Of a DNA stretch of 60,222 nt, positions 31,612-39,443 are shown one piece after another. Numbering within the stretch: position 1 is the first letter of the stretch; each line of letters begins with the position of its first letter. The position numbers and the translations under genes were made by a program. The DNA is taken from NCBI GenBank assembly GCA_944383835.1, contig CALWRE010000036.1:1-60222 (forward strand). The letters are read 5' to 3'. Source of the stretch: an uncultured Lachnospiraceae bacterium (GTDB lineage Bacteria > Bacillota > Clostridia > Lachnospirales > Lachnospiraceae). The notes beneath the pieces were generated by a model. That model was not told where the DNA came from. It was given only the letters and a program-made list of their open reading frames with translations, and did not search any database.

Positions 31612-32772
31612 TCATAGGCACATCTTGTAGATTTCTAAGATTTCCTCTTCGTTCAGCTGATAAACCGCCCCTGCGGGAGCCGCCAGCTTGGCACAGGGCT
31701 TTAACATCTCAAAGGTAACGCCGATTTCACCAAACCGCGTCGGCAGTCCCATCTCCCGCAGCCAATCCTCCAGCCGCACAGCCCCCTCTTCCACGATCTG
31801 TCCGTCTGTTTTTCCGGAGGCCTCCACCCCCATGCAGCGCACAGAAAAGTTGACGAAAGGACGAGGGTTCTTGCGATAGGTGAAGCGAAGAAAGGCTGGC
31901 GTCACGATTCCCAGTACGGTTCCGTGGGTGAGATTATAGGTCGCCGTGACCGGATTCTCTATGCCATGGCCGCCCCAGTCCTGGATAATGCCGCCGTTGG
32001 AAAGATTATCATTGTACGCCATCATCACGCAAAGAGACAGGACAGAACGAACTTTATAATTCGTGGGCTCTTTCATCGCCATCGGCCCATACCGAAGAAC
32101 CGTGCGGATAACCGTCTCCATATACCCTTCCATCAAAGGCTCTTCCTCCGACGGAGCCAGATATACCTCCAGCGCATGGGAAATGGAATCCATCGCCCCG
32201 GAGGCCAGCTGTCTCTTCGGCAAGCTGTACGTCAGTTCCGGATCCACAATGGAAAAATCAAAGTAAAGGGCGGTGCTGCTCATCGCATACTTGATGACAG
32301 GCTCGTGGCGGTCGTCCACGATCATCGCGCAGTTGCTGCACTCGCTGCTGGTTCCGGACAATGTAACAATGGTCCCATGAGGCAGAACCGGATGGGATAC
32401 CTTCGTATCCGGGCGGAGCAGCAGCGGGTTTTCCTCACAGTGTACCGCATAGGCAATATATTTTGCCGTGTCCATAACAGAGCCGCCGCCCACAGCCAGG
32501 ACAAAGCCAATCTGTTTTTCCCGACACAGGTTCACCCCTTCTTCCGCCTTGGAGACTAAGGGATTCGCCCGCACTCCGGAGAGTTCTAAAAAGCTCACTC
32601 CTTCTTCTGAAAGAGACTTTCTCACCCGTTCCAGAAGTTCGTTCAGATAAGCTCCCCCGTCATGAACAATCAGGCAGCTGTCGGCATATTCCTTTACCAG
32701 CCGGCCTACATGGTTTTCCTCGCCGGCCCCAAATAAAATATGCGTTTTTTGCGTTAAATCAAAGTTATTCAT
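31612..32772 (-). CDS. Iron-containing alcohol dehydrogenase (butanol dehydrogenase type)
   Basis: 386 aa. NAD(P)-binding GGGSVMDTAKYIAY, and the iron site with Asp/His in GAMDSISHALE and His in LTHGTVLGI; GGHGIENPV is also typical. Reduces aldehydes to alcohols. ATG 32772 has GGAGGATATGG. It follows an RpiR regulator and a PTS operon in the same direction, so it may serve catabolism of the imported sugar or polyol. Confidence 0.92.
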   Translation of the reverse strand: MNNFDLTQKTHILFGAGEENHVGRLVKEYADSCLIVHDGGAYLNELLERVRKSLSEEGVSFLELSGVRANPLVSKAEEGVNLCREKQIGFVLAVGGGSVMDTAKYIAYAVHCEENPLLLRPDTKVSHPVLPHGTIVTLSGTSSECSNCAMIVDDRHEPVIKYAMSSTALYFDFSIVDPELTYSLPKRQLASGAMDSISHALEVYLAPSEEEPLMEGYMETVIRTVLRYGPMAMKEPTNYKVRSVLSLCVMMAYNDNLSNGGIIQDWGGHGIENPVTATYNLTHGTVLGIVTPAFLRFTYRKNPRPFVNFSVRCMGVEASGKTDGQIVEEGAVRLEDWLREMGLPTRFGEIGVTFEMLKPCAKLAAPAGAVYQLNEEEILEIYKMCL

Positions 32773-32794
32773 CCATATCCTCCGCAATGAAGAA

Positions 32795-33655
32795 TCACAA
32801 TCGGAAGGAATCCAAATTGCCGCTGGCGTCCCTCAGACTTCCTGTGGTGGCCGCAGCAACCGCCTCGCATCCTTTCATCAGTTCTTCTTCATTATTTCTC
32901 CACAGCTTAATAAATAAGCTGTCCACCAAAAACAATTCAGACGTTCTATTGACCAGATTGAACCGGTTGGTATGCATATTGTACTCGGCGCTCTTTAGCG
33001 CCACGTCCGACAGGCTTTGCACCATATTCATCCGGCTCCCGGTGATGGAGATGATTTTTGCTCCGCTTTCTTTCGCGGTCTTCACCACACTTACCACCTC
33101 CGCCGTCTCACCGCTTACCGATATCACCAGCATTACGTCCTTTTCCGAAAGATTTCGGGCAATCGATACCCCTTCCAGCTTGTCTTCCGTACGCAGTACG
33201 CTTCTCCCCGTCTCCAGCAGTCGGTAGTACATTAAAGAGGCTATGGAAAAGGAGCTTCGGATACCGTAGCAGAAAACCGTCTCTGCCTTTTCCAGATATC
33301 CGACAGCCCTCTCCATATCCTCATCACTGTTGCTGCTAAGCGCATCCGCCACCGATACATCATAAAGATTTTTCAATTTCCCCATGGTATCCCGGATTGG
33401 CTCATTCTCATGCACTTCACTGTTTCCATAAAAAACGGAATCGTTTGCAATATCCAGCATCATGCTCTTAAAGGTCGGATAGCCTAATTTCTGCGAAAAT
33501 CGAATCACCGTAGCCTGTCCGCAACCCACATTTTTCGCAATTTGCTCGGAAGTCATCACTTCAAAATTCTGATAACTGTCCAAAAGCATATTTGCTATCA
33601 ACCGTTCTGAATACGTGAGTTTATCATTTAATTTGTTCAATCTCGAGGTAAACAT
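32795..33655 (-). CDS. MurR/RpiR family transcriptional regulator
   Basis: 286 aa: an N-terminal HTH_6 domain (YSERLIANMLL, MTSEQIAKNVGCGQATVIRFSQKLGY) and a C-terminal SIS sugar-phosphate domain (VFCYGIRSSFSIA, LVISVSGETAEVV). Expected to sense a sugar phosphate and control the PTS genes upstream and possibly the divergent gene at 36517. Confidence 0.93.
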   Translation of the reverse strand: MFTSRLNKLNDKLTYSERLIANMLLDSYQNFEVMTSEQIAKNVGCGQATVIRFSQKLGYPTFKSMMLDIANDSVFYGNSEVHENEPIRDTMGKLKNLYDVSVADALSSNSDEDMERAVGYLEKAETVFCYGIRSSFSIASLMYYRLLETGRSVLRTEDKLEGVSIARNLSEKDVMLVISVSGETAEVVSVVKTAKESGAKIISITGSRMNMVQSLSDVALKSAEYNMHTNRFNLVNRTSELFLVDSLFIKLWRNNEEELMKGCEAVAAATTGSLRDASGNLDSFRL

Positions 33656-33756
33656 AGGCGCACTCCTTCACACATTATTTAAAAAATATTCTAGCATAGT
33701 TTTTCCAGGATTGCACCAATTTGCATACCATAACTGCATGAAACAAATTCCCAATT

Positions 33757-34599
33757 TTAAAACAATCCCAGAGCCGCGCCTCCGATACCCACCACAAAGG
33801 TACCCAGCACAATCAGCATAGGGTTCACTTTCTTTCGCAGCAATCCCAACATGACAAAAACGACGATCAATTCCAGAAGGCCCGGCATAATACCGTTAAA
33901 GATATCCGCCACCGACTGCTCCAGCCCATTCATCTGAAAGGTTGCCGTGACCGGCACGGAAACCAGCATAGGAATCATGCCGCCGATCATAAAACCGCCT
34001 AGAATTCCGGCTGCCTTGGTAATCTGCTGCATCAATCCGCTTTCACTCATCGATACCAGAATTTCAGAACCCGTGCGGTAGCCTAAAAGCTGGAGATAAT
34101 AGCGAAGATAATATTTCGGTGCATTGTAGACTACTATGAACAAAAGCGGGCCCACAATACTTCCCTGCAGGGCAAAGGTCAGGGCTACGCCGGTCACCAG
34201 GATGCGCCATACAATCCAGAAGATCGTATCGCCCACCGCTGACAAGGGGCCGATCAAAGACGCCTTAATTGCCTCAATCGTAGCCTCCGTCGTATTCCCA
34301 GTCTGGACATGGTCCTTTTCCATGGATGCAAGAATACCTATGGCGAAATTGTGCATCACTGCCTCACAGTTCCAGAAACCGTTTAGCCGCAGCAATGCCT
34401 TTCCTTTTTCTTCCTTCGGCTTATCTTTATACAGCCAGTTGATAAAAGGGTAGAGTCCATAGGCAAGAGCCGGTCCCATATAACGGCTGAAGCAGAAAAG
34501 GACTCCCGCCCTCTCGCTCTTCCAATAGGTTTTGTTCATCACCTTTAATTCTTCGGGGGACAATTCCGACCGCAACGCCTTTAAACTATATTTACTCAC
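33757..34599 (-). CDS. PTS mannose/fructose/sorbose family IID component
   Basis: 280 aa. SRYMGPALAYGLYPFI, FWNCEAVMHNFAIGI and SLIGPLSAVGDTIFW are diagnostic of EIID-Man. Membrane subunit working with IIC; the ATG overlaps the IIC stop (ATGA). Sugar specificity unknown. Confidence 0.95.
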   Translation of the reverse strand: MSKYSLKALRSELSPEELKVMNKTYWKSERAGVLFCFSRYMGPALAYGLYPFINWLYKDKPKEEKGKALLRLNGFWNCEAVMHNFAIGILASMEKDHVQTGNTTEATIEAIKASLIGPLSAVGDTIFWIVWRILVTGVALTFALQGSIVGPLLFIVVYNAPKYYLRYYLQLLGYRTGSEILVSMSESGLMQQITKAAGILGGFMIGGMIPMLVSVPVTATFQMNGLEQSVADIFNGIMPGLLELIVVFVMLGLLRKKVNPMLIVLGTFVVGIGGAALGLF

Positions 34600-35388
34600 G
34601 ATAAAAAGTCCTCCTCTTCACTCGTTATAGTCGTAGCCGCAGAATTATTCTTCTTGTTGATTTCTGCCGTTACAAAGAAATCTGTCAGCGCCAAAAGCAA
34701 GCCGATTACCAGCATAAAGATCATATCCACAGCCAGATATTTATAAATGACAAAGCCGGCCATAAAATAGATGGCAATCCTCTTGTTGAAAATAAGGGTC
34801 AGTATCATAGCGATACCCAAAGCAGGGAGCATCGCGCCGGCTGCGCCGATACCATTCAAAATAAACGGAGGCAGATTATTGATAAAGGACTCCAGTACGG
34901 GGCCTCCGACCAGCACGCCGGCCACGCAGATTACCGACGGCCATACAAAGAATGCGATTATGCTCCCTACCCAGCACAGCATAACAAATTTCTTTTCTTC
35001 ATCCTTTTCCAAAGCCCGGTCGGAAGCAGGGATAAAGAATTCCGCAATCAGCAGGCGGATATTGGACAAAAGGCTGGCCGCATACCCCACCGTAATGCCC
35101 AGAGGTATTACCGTCTCCATCGGCAGTCCATTGACAATAGAGAAGGCGACCGTCATAATCGTTGCAATTTCAGCATCCGCAGCCGTCGTCGCCCCAATCG
35201 CGACAATCCCCAGGAAGGCCAACTCCAGCTGCGCTCCTACCAGTATGCCTGTCTCCATATCTCCCAAAAGCAGTCCCGTGACAAAACCGATAAAAATCGG
35301 GCGATTTGTCAAAGACATGTGTGAAAAAAATCCCCCCCCACTGTCCAACACAGACACTGAGCACTATAGCGATAATAGTCCAAAGCAT
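34596..35388 (-). pseudogene. PTS IIC (mannose/sorbose family), frameshifted in a G8 tract
   Basis: The natural start is ATG 35388 (MLWTIIAIVLSVCVGQWGG) with GAGGAGG upstream. In that frame translation fails soon after a run of eight C on the plus strand (35332-35339; eight G in the mRNA). The rest, FFSHMSLTNRPIFIGFVTGLLLGD onward, is in another frame and is complete to 34596. With seven G the frame is restored and matches EIIC-Man through its whole length. It could be a true lesion, a phase-variable tract or a base-calling error. Confidence 0.85.
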
Positions 35389-35415
35389 TGTGAAATACAC
35401 CTCCTCTTTTCTTTA

Positions 35416-35892
35416 TTACAATTTAATGTTCTGTTTCGGATGTCCGACAATATCCTGGAAAAACACAGCTTTCGCTTTTTTCTGGATTCCCTTTACCGCC
35501 TCCACATCGTCTTCGTCCAGCAGCATGGCATTGATTCTCGCCACGATCTCCTTGCCGGACTGTACCAGCTGGCCATAATTGGCAATGTTGACCTCGTCTA
35601 TCTCTCCCACACGCTCCATGATATACAAAGCGTCTTTCGGAGTCTGTACCACCAGGAAAATCCGCAGCGGGGCCGATTTCGGATTGTTGATCAAGTCCAC
35701 AGCCTTGTCCAATGTAGTAAAAATGCTTTTTACTGTATTAGGCATTCCCATTTTCATAATTCGCTTCTGCAGATCATCCGTAGCTACCGCATCATTGGCA
35801 ACAATCACATGCGTCGCTCCCAATGTGTTGATCCATGTCGTACACACCTGGCCATGGGCCAGCCGTTCGTCTACTCGCAGCTGTAAGATCAT
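35416..35892 (-). CDS. PTS IIB component (mannose/sorbose family)
   Basis: 158 aa, MILQLRVDERLAHGQV; the His in RLAHGQ is the phosphorylation site. VIVANDAVATDDLQK and NIANYGQL are family features. ATG 35892 has GGAGG 9 nt upstream. Confidence 0.95.
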   Translation of the reverse strand: MILQLRVDERLAHGQVCTTWINTLGATHVIVANDAVATDDLQKRIMKMGMPNTVKSIFTTLDKAVDLINNPKSAPLRIFLVVQTPKDALYIMERVGEIDEVNIANYGQLVQSGKEIVARINAMLLDEDDVEAVKGIQKKAKAVFFQDIVGHPKQNIKL

Positions 35893-35957
35893 TCGTCTCA
35901 CCTCCTTTCCCTCAAAGTTGCCCGCACAATTTTCCGGTGCCGAAAACTGCGCTTATT

Positions 35958-36200
35958 CTAAAAGAACGGCTCTGCGATCATCTTATTAACGCTTCCTCCG
36001 GAAAGATCTGTCATTACAATAACCAGATCGTCTTTGCCGAATGTATCCAAGATATGGTCAAAAGCCTTCCCCGGATCCGTCATTTCCGTAAATGCAGAAA
36101 TTACATGGATTTTGTCTTCCGGATGAAAAATAAATTTCAACGACTGAAGGAAACCTTTCGCCAAGCCCGCATGCGACGCCAGAACAAGCTTCTTTGCCAT
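35958..36200 (-). CDS. PTS IIA (mannose family), truncated
   Basis: 80 aa where EIIA-Man domains have about 135-140. The N-terminal part is convincing: VLASHAGLAKGF holds the active-site His10 and VIVMTDLSGGSVNKMIA aligns with the LxGGSPxN region. TAG follows at 35958-35960 and the gap to IIB is too short to hold the missing last third in any frame. It retains the phosphorylation site but probably not the full fold. Confidence 0.8.
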   Translation of the reverse strand: MAKKLVLASHAGLAKGFLQSLKFIFHPEDKIHVISAFTEMTDPGKAFDHILDTFGKDDLVIVMTDLSGGSVNKMIAEPFF

Positions 36201-36265
36201 TTTCTGACTCCTTTCTTTTGATTCATTTTATTCATTTTTTCGTGTCCATTCTATTTACAGCCCAT

Positions 36266-36295
36266 ATTATATCCCTGTCTTTATCGGATTGTCAA
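36266..36295 (-). promoter_or_regulatory. Promoter of the mannose-type PTS operon
   Basis: Minus strand TTGACA (36295-36290), 18 bp, TATAAT (36271-36266), about 65 bp before the IIA start. Confidence 0.8.
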
Positions 36296-36437
36296 CCATT
36301 TTATTTATTATATGTGTTATTTTTTTGTGGAATATCGTTTTAAACCGTTTTTTATTGCATATTTTTTGAGCATTTTGCTCATATAAGTTTTGCTAATAAT
36401 TTGTTTTATTCAATATTTCATTTTATTCAACTATCTC

Positions 36438-36466
36438 TTGACTTTTTCATGTGCTCGTTATAAGAT
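36438..36466 (+). promoter_or_regulatory. Promoter of the OMP-decarboxylase-like gene
   Basis: TTGACT (36438-36443), a 17-bp spacer and TAAGAT (36461-36466), about 50 bp before the start codon. Confidence 0.6.
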
Positions 36467-36516
36467 CAATACAGAAACCCAAAAACCATTATTCCCACAT
36501 ATGTAAGGAGGAAAAA

Positions 36517-37143
36517 ATGAAACTGCAAATTGCAATGGACATGACCTCAATCGATCAGTATTGGGATGTGCTGGACAAGGTGCATGATCTCGTGGACATC
36601 ATCGAGATCGGCAACATCGGCATGTATGAGGGAGCGCGGCTCATCCCTCTCACCAAGGAAAAATATCCTGACAATGAGGTTCTCTGGGATCAGAAAGTAC
36701 AGTTCCTGTACTCCAATATCCCCGCTATCGACCTGGGCGCCGACTATGTATCCGTCGATGCAGACGCGAACGATGACACGTTCCGCTCCCACCTCGAGTA
36801 CTGCCACAAGAAAGGCTGCAAAGTAGTAGGCGATATGATCACCGCTTCGGCCGGTTCCGTGCAGATGCTGCGCCTGGAAGGCCTGGGCGTCGACCAGATT
36901 TCCTTCCATCCCAACGCCCATCACGATCGCTATCCCGTTGGGGACGTAATGCAGCTGCAGATTGCCCAGATCGTTGTCGAGCATACAGAAATCAGCGCCT
37001 ACGGCGGCTTCACGCTGGACAACGTACGTCCCGTATTGGAATTAAGGCCCCAGGTAATCTGCGTAGGCGCAGCGATCTGGAAGGCCGAAGACCCGCGCAA
37101 GGTCACGCTGGCCTTCCGCGAGTTAATGAAAGAATATGAATAA
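36517..37143 (+). CDS. OMP decarboxylase superfamily protein (HPS/KGPDC-like)
   Basis: 208 aa beta/alpha barrel protein. QIAMD8MT, DIIE30IGN and the region near D58-Q-K60 align with 3-hexulose-6-phosphate synthase and 3-keto-L-gulonate-6-phosphate decarboxylase. The usual DxKxxD has lost its last Asp (F63 here) and the downstream H-x-x-R-D region reads FHPNAHHD. The glycine-rich phosphate loops are also changed (GGFTLD, GAAI). The reaction may therefore differ from both known enzymes. AAGGAGG precedes ATG 36517. It faces the PTS operon and is probably part of the same pathway. Confidence 0.75.
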   Translation: MKLQIAMDMTSIDQYWDVLDKVHDLVDIIEIGNIGMYEGARLIPLTKEKYPDNEVLWDQKVQFLYSNIPAIDLGADYVSVDADANDDTFRSHLEYCHKKGCKVVGDMITASAGSVQMLRLEGLGVDQISFHPNAHHDRYPVGDVMQLQIAQIVVEHTEISAYGGFTLDNVRPVLELRPQVICVGAAIWKAEDPRKVTLAFRELMKEYE

Positions 37144-37186
37144 TCCTTAACGTTTTTATCCATCACACATCACTTCACTTCAGCAA

Positions 37187-37222
37187 AACCCCTCGGCCGC
37201 CTGGCCGAGGGGTAAATTTTTA
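37187..37222. terminator. Bidirectional terminator
   Basis: A 10-bp stem CCCCTCGGCC/GGCCGAGGGG (37189-37198 with 37203-37212) lies between two convergent genes; T-rich on the plus-strand side (TAAATTTTTA) and TTTTGC on the minus-strand side. Confidence 0.8.
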
Positions 37223-38517
37223 CTTTTTCCGTATAAGCAGCATTGCCGTCGCCATCGCCGCCATAATAGCATAGACCAGCAGAATTGCCTCCCACATGCC
37301 GTCCACTCCCCTCCAGGCGGAAAGCCAGCTGGTAAAAACAAGCATCCACACCGGTTCCGCATAGGTCAAAATTCCCGCCGGGAACTTCCTATCAACAGCG
37401 CTGAAATAAGAAATTGTCGTGCGCGAATAACAGATCAGGGCATACCCGACCAAATACAGAGGAAGGCGCACCGCCACCTCTTCCGTCACCATCTGCGACA
37501 CGCCGAAACTGGCCGCAATCTCGCTTCTGAACAAAAACGTCGCCGCCGCCCCGAGTAAAATCAGAACTCCTGAGCAGACATACATGAGAGCGGCAGACTG
37601 AAACACCATCTCTCTTTTTCGCTCCCCATGTCCTCGGCTCAAAAAAGGCTGACTGCCATCCATTACGGCGCGGTGCAGGGTATTTGTAATTCCGGCAATA
37701 TATATCACAACCGTATAACAGGCAAGAGCCTCGGAACCTCCGCTTCGCAGAAAGCCATTATTAATCAGCACCGTAACCATATTCTGCGAGAAATACAGGC
37801 CAAATGGCGCCAGGCCGGTGACCGCTATCCGGCCGCTTACCTTTAAAAAGGAATACCCTTCGCCATCCTTTTGCAGGTGAAAAGTCTTATTCCGAATCAA
37901 ATACACACCGCAGACCAAAGCAATAAATACCTGTCCCGTCATATAGGCGATGGCGCATCCGATCATCCCCCAGGGGAAAACAAACATCAGAATATAATCC
38001 AGGATAAAATTCAAGACATATCCCACACCCATTGCTATGCTAGCCGTCCTATACCCTCCCATATTTCTTACCAGCGGCAGGGCTCCGATTCCAAACAGCT
38101 GAAAAACCGCACCCCAGCAGACAAATCGGCTGTACTCCTTAGATAAGATCAGCACATTCCCCTCTGCTCCCAGAAAAACGAGGATTCTTTCGCAGAACAC
38201 CGCAAGAACCACCGAAAACATAAGCCCCACTGCAAGCAGAGTCGTCACCGTTGCAAACAGGAATGCCTGCGCACGATCCTTCTTTCCCTCCTCCAATGCG
38301 ACGGAATATCGTATCGATCCCCCATTCCTATTCCTGTCGCCACAGCAGTTAGAAGATTTACAATCGTCCAGGAAATCGTAATGGCAGACATCCCATCGTC
38401 TCCCAATGCATTTCCAATAAAAAGCCCATCGGAAAAATAATATACCGCCATCCCCAAAGAGCCAGCAAAGACCGGAGCCATCGCCTTCGCATACTGCTTA
38501 TATATTTTTTCTTTCAT
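37220..38517 (-). pseudogene. MATE-family efflux transporter, frameshifted
   Basis: The N-terminus starts at ATG 38517 (MKEKIYKQYAKAMAPVFAGS, AAGGAGG upstream) and runs to TGIGMG, then leaves the frame at five C on the plus strand (38319-38323). Adding one G to the mRNA joins it to GSIRYSVALEEGKKDRAQAF and the rest of a full MATE protein (about 430 aa, 12 helices) ending at 37220. True lesion or sequencing indel cannot be separated here. MATE proteins export drugs or metabolites with Na+ or H+. Confidence 0.85.
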
Positions 38518-38666
38518 CTCTGCCCTCCTTTCTGATGTAAAGGATACCATATCGCAGAATAAAATTCAATATATTCATTTTTTAATTCTATTTCTAATCT
38601 TTATATGGATTTTATTGCGTTTTTAATTCATATAATTCATTTTTACTTGACTTTTTACGTTTCCTA

Positions 38667-38693
38667 TTGCATACTTAAAACAAGTGATATAAT
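38667..38693 (+). promoter_or_regulatory. Extended -10 promoter before HAD gene
   Basis: TGATATAAT (38685-38693) is an extended -10 with a perfect TATAAT; TTGCAT 15 bp upstream is a weak -35. Confidence 0.6.
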
Positions 38694-38712
38694 TTGGAGG
38701 AAAAAGATAAAT

Positions 38713-39363
38713 ATGAATTTGAAGCTCGCGATTTTTGATATGGATGGCCTGATGTTTGACACGGAACGCCGGTACTGTGATGACACAGCACTTCTTTTCA
38801 AAAAGAATCATATTCCCATTGACATGCAGGCTCTATACGATGTTATTGGAACGTCTCTGCCCATTGATATGAAGAAATTTAACCAAAGCAGCCTGCCGGA
38901 CAGCAAGCTCCACGCCCTGATGTCCCAGGTGGTAATGGACGCGGTAGATGACATGTGTCAAAACGGCGTGCCTGTAAAAAAAGGGCTTTTCCGCCTGCTT
39001 AATGCCCTGTCTGCAGCCGGCATACAAATGGCGGTCGCAACCTCTACCGAACGCAGCCGGGCAGAACGGCTGCTGCGTGCCGCCGGCGTCTTTCCTTTCT
39101 TTTCTTTCCTTGTGACAGGGGCCGAAGTAGCGCACAGCAAACCTGCTCCCGATATTTTTTTGGAAACCTGTGTGCGGGGAAAGGCGGAACCTGGAGAGGC
39201 TCTGATCTTTGAGGACTCTGTAAATGGCGGCCGGGCAGCTAAGGCAGCCGGCATTCCTTATATCATCGTTCCGGATATCAATCCCCCCACCGCCGACGTC
39301 CGGGAATCGGCTCTCGCTGTCCTTCCCTCTTTGTCCGACGCAATTCCCCTCCTCTCCCTCTGA
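38713..39363 (+). CDS. HAD-superfamily hydrolase (beta-phosphoglucomutase-like)
   Basis: 216 aa. Motif I DMDGLMFDTE, motif II ATSTERS, motif III SKPAPDIF and motif IV FEDSVNGGRAA are all present, with the helical cap of subfamily IA. Could be a phosphoglycolate or sugar-phosphate phosphatase or a phosphomutase. ATG 38713 with GGAGG 12 nt upstream; the earlier frame lacks a site. Confidence 0.9.
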   Translation: MNLKLAIFDMDGLMFDTERRYCDDTALLFKKNHIPIDMQALYDVIGTSLPIDMKKFNQSSLPDSKLHALMSQVVMDAVDDMCQNGVPVKKGLFRLLNALSAAGIQMAVATSTERSRAERLLRAAGVFPFFSFLVTGAEVAHSKPAPDIFLETCVRGKAEPGEALIFEDSVNGGRAAKAAGIPYIIVPDINPPTADVRESALAVLPSLSDAIPLLSL

Positions 39364-39376
39364 TATCGCTCAGGCC

Positions 39377-39440
39377 AGGCTCCGTCATATCTTCTCTTCC
39401 TGTCTCATAAAATGATACCAATCATCTGCCGACGGAGCCT
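39377..39440 (+). promoter_or_regulatory. Inverted repeat that could mask the flippase ribosome binding site
   Basis: AGGCTCCGTC (39377-39386) and GACGGAGCCT (39431-39440) are perfect 10-bp complements separated by 44 nt. The second half contains the GGAG just before ATG 39444. If formed in the mRNA it would block initiation. Confidence 0.5.
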
Positions 39441-39443
39441 TCC

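Larger units (their letters stand above)
36201..36516. other. AT-rich divergent regulatory region
   Basis: 316 bp, much richer in A+T than its surroundings, between the PTS operon and the divergent gene. It contains one promoter for each side (listed separately) and several T-rich runs with AATATTT/TTTATT motifs. No coding frame. RpiR operators may be here, but I see no perfect palindrome to name. Confidence 0.6.

Noticed and set aside
35170..35400. 76-codon frame as a separate small gene before PTS IIC
   Set aside because: Its first 20 codons are the true N-terminus of IIC in the pre-shift frame; the rest is out-of-frame translation.
36201..36516. AT-rich region considered as a replication or integration site
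   Set aside because: No DnaA-box cluster, no integrase and no direct repeats; two divergent promoters explain it.
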